This document shows positions 6,733 through 8,718 of a DNA stretch of 8,718 nt, in pieces. The position numbers and the translations under genes were made by a program. Location of the stretch: contig DEIK01000001.1 in assembly GCA_002352425.1 (NCBI GenBank), positions 1 through 8,718 on the forward strand. The letters are read 5' to 3'. Source of the DNA: Rhodobacteraceae bacterium UBA2776. GTDB lineage: Bacteria > Pseudomonadota > Alphaproteobacteria > Rhodobacterales > Rhodobacteraceae. The notes below the pieces were generated by a model. That model was not told the origin of the DNA. It was given only the letters and a program-made list of their open reading frames with translations, and did no database searches. Every line of letters starts with the position of its first letter. The stretch's first letter is position 1.

Positions 6733-7272
6733 TTAGAGCTTGCCGTCACGTATCCGCAACTGGCGCGCACGGGTGAGGATCGCATCCTCAACGGCACGTA
6801 CCGTATCGGCGCTGGCCACACCGCTGCGGGTGCGAAGTGATACATTCAGCGAACGGGCATCGAGCGCCGGATCCTGCACATATATAGTGGCCTTATAAGC
6901 GCGGCCACCACCGGGTGGGGTGCCGTAACCTGTGGAAATGATTCCCGTAAACGGGTCTGCGGCCTGAATCGGTAGGAAATTCAGCACCTCAAGCGAGGCA
7001 TTCCAGATGTATTTGTTCACCTCAACGGTGATATTGGGGTCTGCATCGCCCTGAAACAGGGACAAAAGGCCCTGTTGTTTCTTGTTTGCACCAGCGCGCC
7101 GCTGTTCAGGGCTAATTTCAGTGCGAAAGTCGACGTCGGTGCGGGTTTTCCCGTCGCGTCCCCCTGAAAAACCGCCGGAACCGAAAGATCCGCCAGACCC
7201 GCCGCCACATGCTGCAAGCCCAGAAACAGCGAGAATCGCCAATAAACCTGTAAATTTCTGCCCTATTGTCAT
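6733..7272 (-). CDS. DUF3576 domain lipoprotein
   Basis: Predicted lipoprotein of the uncharacterised DUF3576 family; molecular function unknown. From the ATG at 7272 it has 179 aa: a short signal peptide (MTIGQKF, then a hydrophobic run), and a lipobox LAAC with the lipidated Cys at residue 22. A Gly/Ser-rich linker of about 20 residues probably serves as a tether. The conserved domain contains VNKYIWNASLEVLNFLP, then ADPFTGIISTGYGTPP, the family's ADPF-type core, then YKATIYVQDPALDARSLNV. It ends in an Arg-rich helix (EDAILTRARQLRIRDGKL). An in-frame GTG three codons upstream (7281) is an alternative start; neither has a strong Shine-Dalgarno. From memory this family often sits beside leuS in alphaproteobacteria. 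With LptE two genes downstream, an envelope role is plausible but unproven. No Asp follows the lipid Cys (Gly instead), so outer-membrane sorting would be expected if E. coli rules apply. Confidence 0.88.
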   Translation of the reverse strand: MTIGQKFTGLLAILAVSGLAACGGGSGGSFGSGGFSGGRDGKTRTDVDFRTEISPEQRRAGANKKQQGLLSLFQGDADPNITVEVNKYIWNASLEVLNFLPIQAADPFTGIISTGYGTPPGGGRAYKATIYVQDPALDARSLNVSLRTRSGVASADTVRAVEDAILTRARQLRIRDGKL

Positions 7273-7294
7273 CCGAGACACCCCAAACTTCGTT

Positions 7295-7310
7295 GTTACA
7301 CCCTAGTAAC
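7295..7310. repeat. Short inverted repeat upstream of DUF3576
   Basis: GTTAC and GTAAC form perfect 5-nt arms separated by 6 nt, about 23 nt upstream of the ATG of the lipoprotein gene. It could be a leader hairpin or protein-binding site, but arms this short can arise by chance. Confidence 0.25.
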
Positions 7311-7347
7311 CAACCGATATAAGGCGGGCAAGGCTTTTTGAGGTCAC

Positions 7348-7378
7348 ATTATAAGTATAGTGTTACGGGGTCTGGCAA
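7348..7378 (-). promoter_or_regulatory. Candidate sigma-70 promoter for the DUF3576 gene
   Basis: On the minus strand a perfect -10 hexamer TATAAT (7353 to 7348) is preceded 19 nt upstream by TTGCCA (7378 to 7373), a 5-of-6 match to the -35 consensus. The spacing is slightly longer than the usual 17. Transcription would begin near 7341, giving an untranslated leader of about 70 nt. The -35 lies inside the GGCAAAGCTTTGCC palindrome. On the opposite strand TATAAG (7350) and TATAGT (7356) could serve as -10 elements for the porin, but without a convincing -35. Confidence 0.4.
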
Positions 7379-7387
7379 AGCTTTGCC
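7374..7387. promoter_or_regulatory. 14-bp perfect palindrome, candidate operator
   Basis: GGCAAAG is followed directly by its reverse complement CTTTGCC, giving a perfect 14-bp palindrome. It overlaps the candidate -35 of the DUF3576 promoter and lies 161 bp upstream of the porin ATG. The left half plus flanks, TGGCAAAGCT (7373-7382), recurs exactly at 7406-7415, 33 bp away (about three helical turns). This layout suits a dimeric regulator binding on one face of the helix. No regulator family is recognised. Confidence 0.35.
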
Positions 7388-7496
7388 GGTAGTGGGGTAA
7401 AACTGTGGCAAAGCTGCACCACGATCAGGCGCAATGGGTTATGCGGTTTCGGGGAACTTGCAATGATCCGCGCAAACGGCGAAACAACATCATACT

Positions 7497-7517
7497 CAAT
7501 TCGGATTCCCTGAATTG
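7497..7517 (+). other. Hairpin in the porin 5' leader
   Basis: CAATTCGG and CTGAATTG pair over 8 bp (one G-U pair) around a 5-nt loop, ending 30 nt before the porin ATG and 18 nt before its ribosome-binding site. There is no following T-tract, so it is not a terminator. Leader stem-loops of this kind can stabilise abundant porin mRNAs or act in translational control. The structure is visible; the role is not established. Confidence 0.35.
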
Positions 7518-7535
7518 GGGTGCATTTTAACAAAT

Positions 7536-7540
7536 AGGGA
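7536..7540 (+). promoter_or_regulatory. Porin ribosome-binding site
   Basis: AGGGA lies seven bases before the ATG at 7548. It fixes the porin start at MKKVLL, which yields a proper signal peptide, rather than at the in-frame TTG at 7515. Confidence 0.7.
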
Positions 7541-7547
7541 AAACGAA

Positions 7548-8474
7548 ATGAAAAAAGTTCTCTTAGCAACAGCTGCAATGGTTGCCTTCACTGGCGCCGC
7601 ATCTGCCGACGTAACATTGAGCGGTACTGCTCGTTTTGGTCTGAAGTACACAAACACACCAGCGGTTGGTCAAAGCAAAACATCGCTGGAAAAGCGTTTG
7701 ACGCTTAACGTCGACGTGTCTACAGAAACAGACGGTGGTCTGGAACTGGGCGGTCGTATCCGTATTCGTTCAGACGAAGAAGCTGGCGTAAACTTGGCTT
7801 ACGGTGGCGCTAATTCAACACTCTCCGGCGCGTCACTTTACCTGAAATCTGGCGGCTTCAAGCTGACAGTTGGTAACATCTGTGGTGCGATCGAATGTAT
7901 GCCTGGTGTTTACGCGCCAAGCGTTGGTCTTGACGGCAACGGCTGGAGCGGTTTGGCAACAAACACTGCTGCCAAAGGTTACTTCAACTGGACTTCATAC
8001 CAGTCAAACGCTGGTGGTTACAATGGTGCAGAAGTTGAATACACCGCTGGTGACTTCACTGCTCACCTGTCCTATTCCGCTATCAATGATCCATCAGCCT
8101 TCAACAACGAAATTGCTGCCTACTTGGCTTACAACTTCGGCGACTGGACTGTTGCATTGGGTGTTCAAGACGGTGGCGCTGTAACACGCGACAAAACTGT
8201 TTTGACTGTTCAGGGTAAACTGGGCGACTTCGGCGTTGGTCTGTCTTATGCTGACAATGACGGCATCGACAAAATCGTTCTGAACGGTTCTTACACAATG
8301 GGTGCAACCACTATCACTGCATTCGTTGGTGACGAGGATTCAGCTGCTGCAACCGACACCGTTTGGGGTCTGGGTGCAACATACGATCTGGGCGGCGCGA
8401 CACTGGTTGGTGGTTACACTAACTCAGAAGTTGGCGTTAAGCGCGCAACTGCAGGTATCCGCTTCAGCTTCTAA
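7548..8474 (+). CDS. Outer-membrane porin (Rhodobacter type, Porin_4-like)
   Basis: General diffusion porin, expected to form a trimer of 16-stranded beta barrels in the outer membrane. The precursor is 308 aa. The signal peptide MKKVLLATAAMVAFTGAASA should be cleaved after residue 20, and the mature protein begins DVTLSGTARFG, a typical first strand. Alternating amphipathic strands with acidic turns run throughout. The last residue is Phe (AGIRFSF), the outer-membrane insertion signal read by BamA. The segment after strand LTVGN (about 106-135) should be the inward-folded constriction loop L3. It holds the only two cysteines of the protein, Cys112 and Cys117, in ICGAIEC. Codon choice is strikingly T/C-ending (GGT, GTT, AAC, GAC, CGT), unlike the neighbouring genes, as expected for a very highly expressed protein rather than as evidence of transfer. 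It is flanked by a long leader and a strong terminator, so it is probably monocistronic. Confidence 0.95.
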   Translation: MKKVLLATAAMVAFTGAASADVTLSGTARFGLKYTNTPAVGQSKTSLEKRLTLNVDVSTETDGGLELGGRIRIRSDEEAGVNLAYGGANSTLSGASLYLKSGGFKLTVGNICGAIECMPGVYAPSVGLDGNGWSGLATNTAAKGYFNWTSYQSNAGGYNGAEVEYTAGDFTAHLSYSAINDPSAFNNEIAAYLAYNFGDWTVALGVQDGGAVTRDKTVLTVQGKLGDFGVGLSYADNDGIDKIVLNGSYTMGATTITAFVGDEDSAAATDTVWGLGATYDLGGATLVGGYTNSEVGVKRATAGIRFSF

Positions 8475-8499
8475 GTTGATTTGAAATACCAAAGTTATT

Positions 8500-8533
8500 T
8501 GGGGGTGCGCTGTTGCGTGCCCCCATTTCTTTT
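8500..8533 (+). terminator. Strong intrinsic terminator of the porin gene
   Basis: An 11-bp stem (TGGGGGTGCGC pairing with GCGTGCCCCCA, two G-U pairs) closes a 4-nt loop (TGTT) and is followed by TTTCTTTT. It lies 25 nt after the porin stop codon. It separates the porin transcript from the downstream PLP-protein gene. Confidence 0.92.
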
Positions 8534-8544
8534 GGGACAAGGGT

Positions 8545-8564
8545 ATTATCAATCAATAGATAAT
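8545..8564. repeat. Inverted repeat overlapping a possible yggS start
   Basis: ATTATC and GATAAT form perfect 6-nt arms around 8 nt (AATCAATA). The right arm overlaps the first of two in-frame ATGs of the next gene and also resembles a -10 hexamer (GATAAT). It could be an operator or mRNA hairpin; AT-rich arms of this size can occur by chance. Confidence 0.3.
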
Positions 8565-8577
8565 GGACCAACTGCAA

Positions 8578-8718
8578 ATGTCCCTGACAGAAATTTCAGA
8601 AAAAATTCGTAGTGAAGAACGCCGTGTTGGCCGTGACGTCGGATCGACCCGTCTGATTGCCGTGTCGAAGGTTCAACCAGACGCGCGGGTTGAGGCTGTG
8701 TTGAACGAGGGGCATCGG
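8578..8718 (+). CDS. YggS/PLPBP-family PLP-binding protein, 3'-partial
   Basis: The N-terminal 47 residues of a pyridoxal 5'-phosphate-binding homeostasis protein (YggS/PROSC family). This is a fold-type III barrel protein that binds PLP and helps balance vitamin B6 and amino-acid pools, with no confirmed enzymatic reaction. The segment RLIAVSKVQPDARVEAVLNEGHR contains the family's AVSK motif; Lys31 is the expected PLP Schiff-base lysine. The reading frame runs off the right edge of the window. I prefer the ATG at 8578 (MSLTEISEKI) because it resembles the start of family members in this order. The in-frame ATG at 8563 would add MDQLQ, and a TAG six bases before it rules out anything further upstream. 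Neither start has a strong Shine-Dalgarno; GGA at 8565-8567 lies 10 bases before the second. A separate promoter would have to fit in the 45 nt after the porin terminator, unless it lies within or before the terminator. Confidence 0.92.
   Translation, partial: MSLTEISEKIRSEERRVGRDVGSTRLIAVSKVQPDARVEAVLNEGHR

Noticed and set aside
7178..7206. Gly/Ser-rich tract in the DUF3576 protein as a sign of frameshift or repeat expansion
   Set aside because: The frame continues smoothly from lipobox to conserved domain; such tracts are normal tethers after a lipidated Cys.
7515..7547. A TTG start for the porin 11 codons upstream
   Set aside because: It would add a charged extension before the signal peptide and lacks a Shine-Dalgarno; ATG 7548 has AGGGA at correct spacing.
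7548..8474. Horizontal acquisition of the porin gene, suggested by its distinct codon use
   Set aside because: The bias is toward a restricted codon set typical of highly expressed genes, and the protein is of the lineage's own porin type.
1..8718. CRISPR array, tRNA, insertion sequence, prophage, defence or secretion genes
   Set aside because: No regularly spaced repeats, cloverleaf-like sequence, transposase or phage-like reading frame was seen; every long non-shadow frame is assigned to a housekeeping or envelope family.

Overview
The window reads as an ordinary chromosomal segment of an alphaproteobacterium, most likely Rhodobacterales (Roseobacter-type). This rests on protein style: a Rhodobacter-type porin, a DUF3576 lipoprotein of the marine Rhodobacteraceae form, a TIGR03862-type flavoprotein, and the gene order leuS-lptE-holA. 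Genes are tightly packed with small overlaps. I see no tRNA or rRNA gene, transposase, phage gene, CRISPR array, or toxin or defence gene.

Layout. (1) Positions 1-2474, plus strand: the 3' part of an MscS-type mechanosensitive channel gene, truncated by the window edge, overlapping by 8 nt a gene for an HI0933/TIGR03862-type FAD protein. (2) Positions 2475-2622: a convergent intergenic gap with three back-to-back inverted repeats, probably a terminator for both directions. (3) Positions 2623-6657, minus strand: the operon leuS > lptE > holA, joined by 14-nt and 4-nt overlaps. (4) Positions 6658-6732: a 75-nt leader holding a canonical intrinsic terminator directly upstream of the leuS ribosome-binding site, preceded by a repeat that could act as an antiterminator arm. 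(5) Positions 6733-7272, minus: a DUF3576 lipoprotein gene. (6) Positions 7273-7547: a divergent control region with a 14-bp perfect palindrome, a 10-nt direct repeat, a candidate promoter and a hairpin. (7) Positions 7548-8474, plus: a major outer-membrane porin followed by a strong intrinsic terminator. (8) From 8578, plus: the 5' end of a YggS/PLPBP-family PLP-binding protein gene, cut by the window.

How the genes relate. The minus-strand operon combines translation (LeuRS), LPS transport to the outer membrane (LptE) and replication (DNA polymerase III delta), a combination also present in Escherichia coli. The DUF3576 lipoprotein upstream and the divergent porin add two further envelope proteins, so the right half leans towards outer-membrane biogenesis. 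No previously undescribed system is evident at the protein level. The most interesting signals are non-coding: the terminator and possible antiterminator before leuS, and the palindrome and direct-repeat architecture between DUF3576 and the porin.
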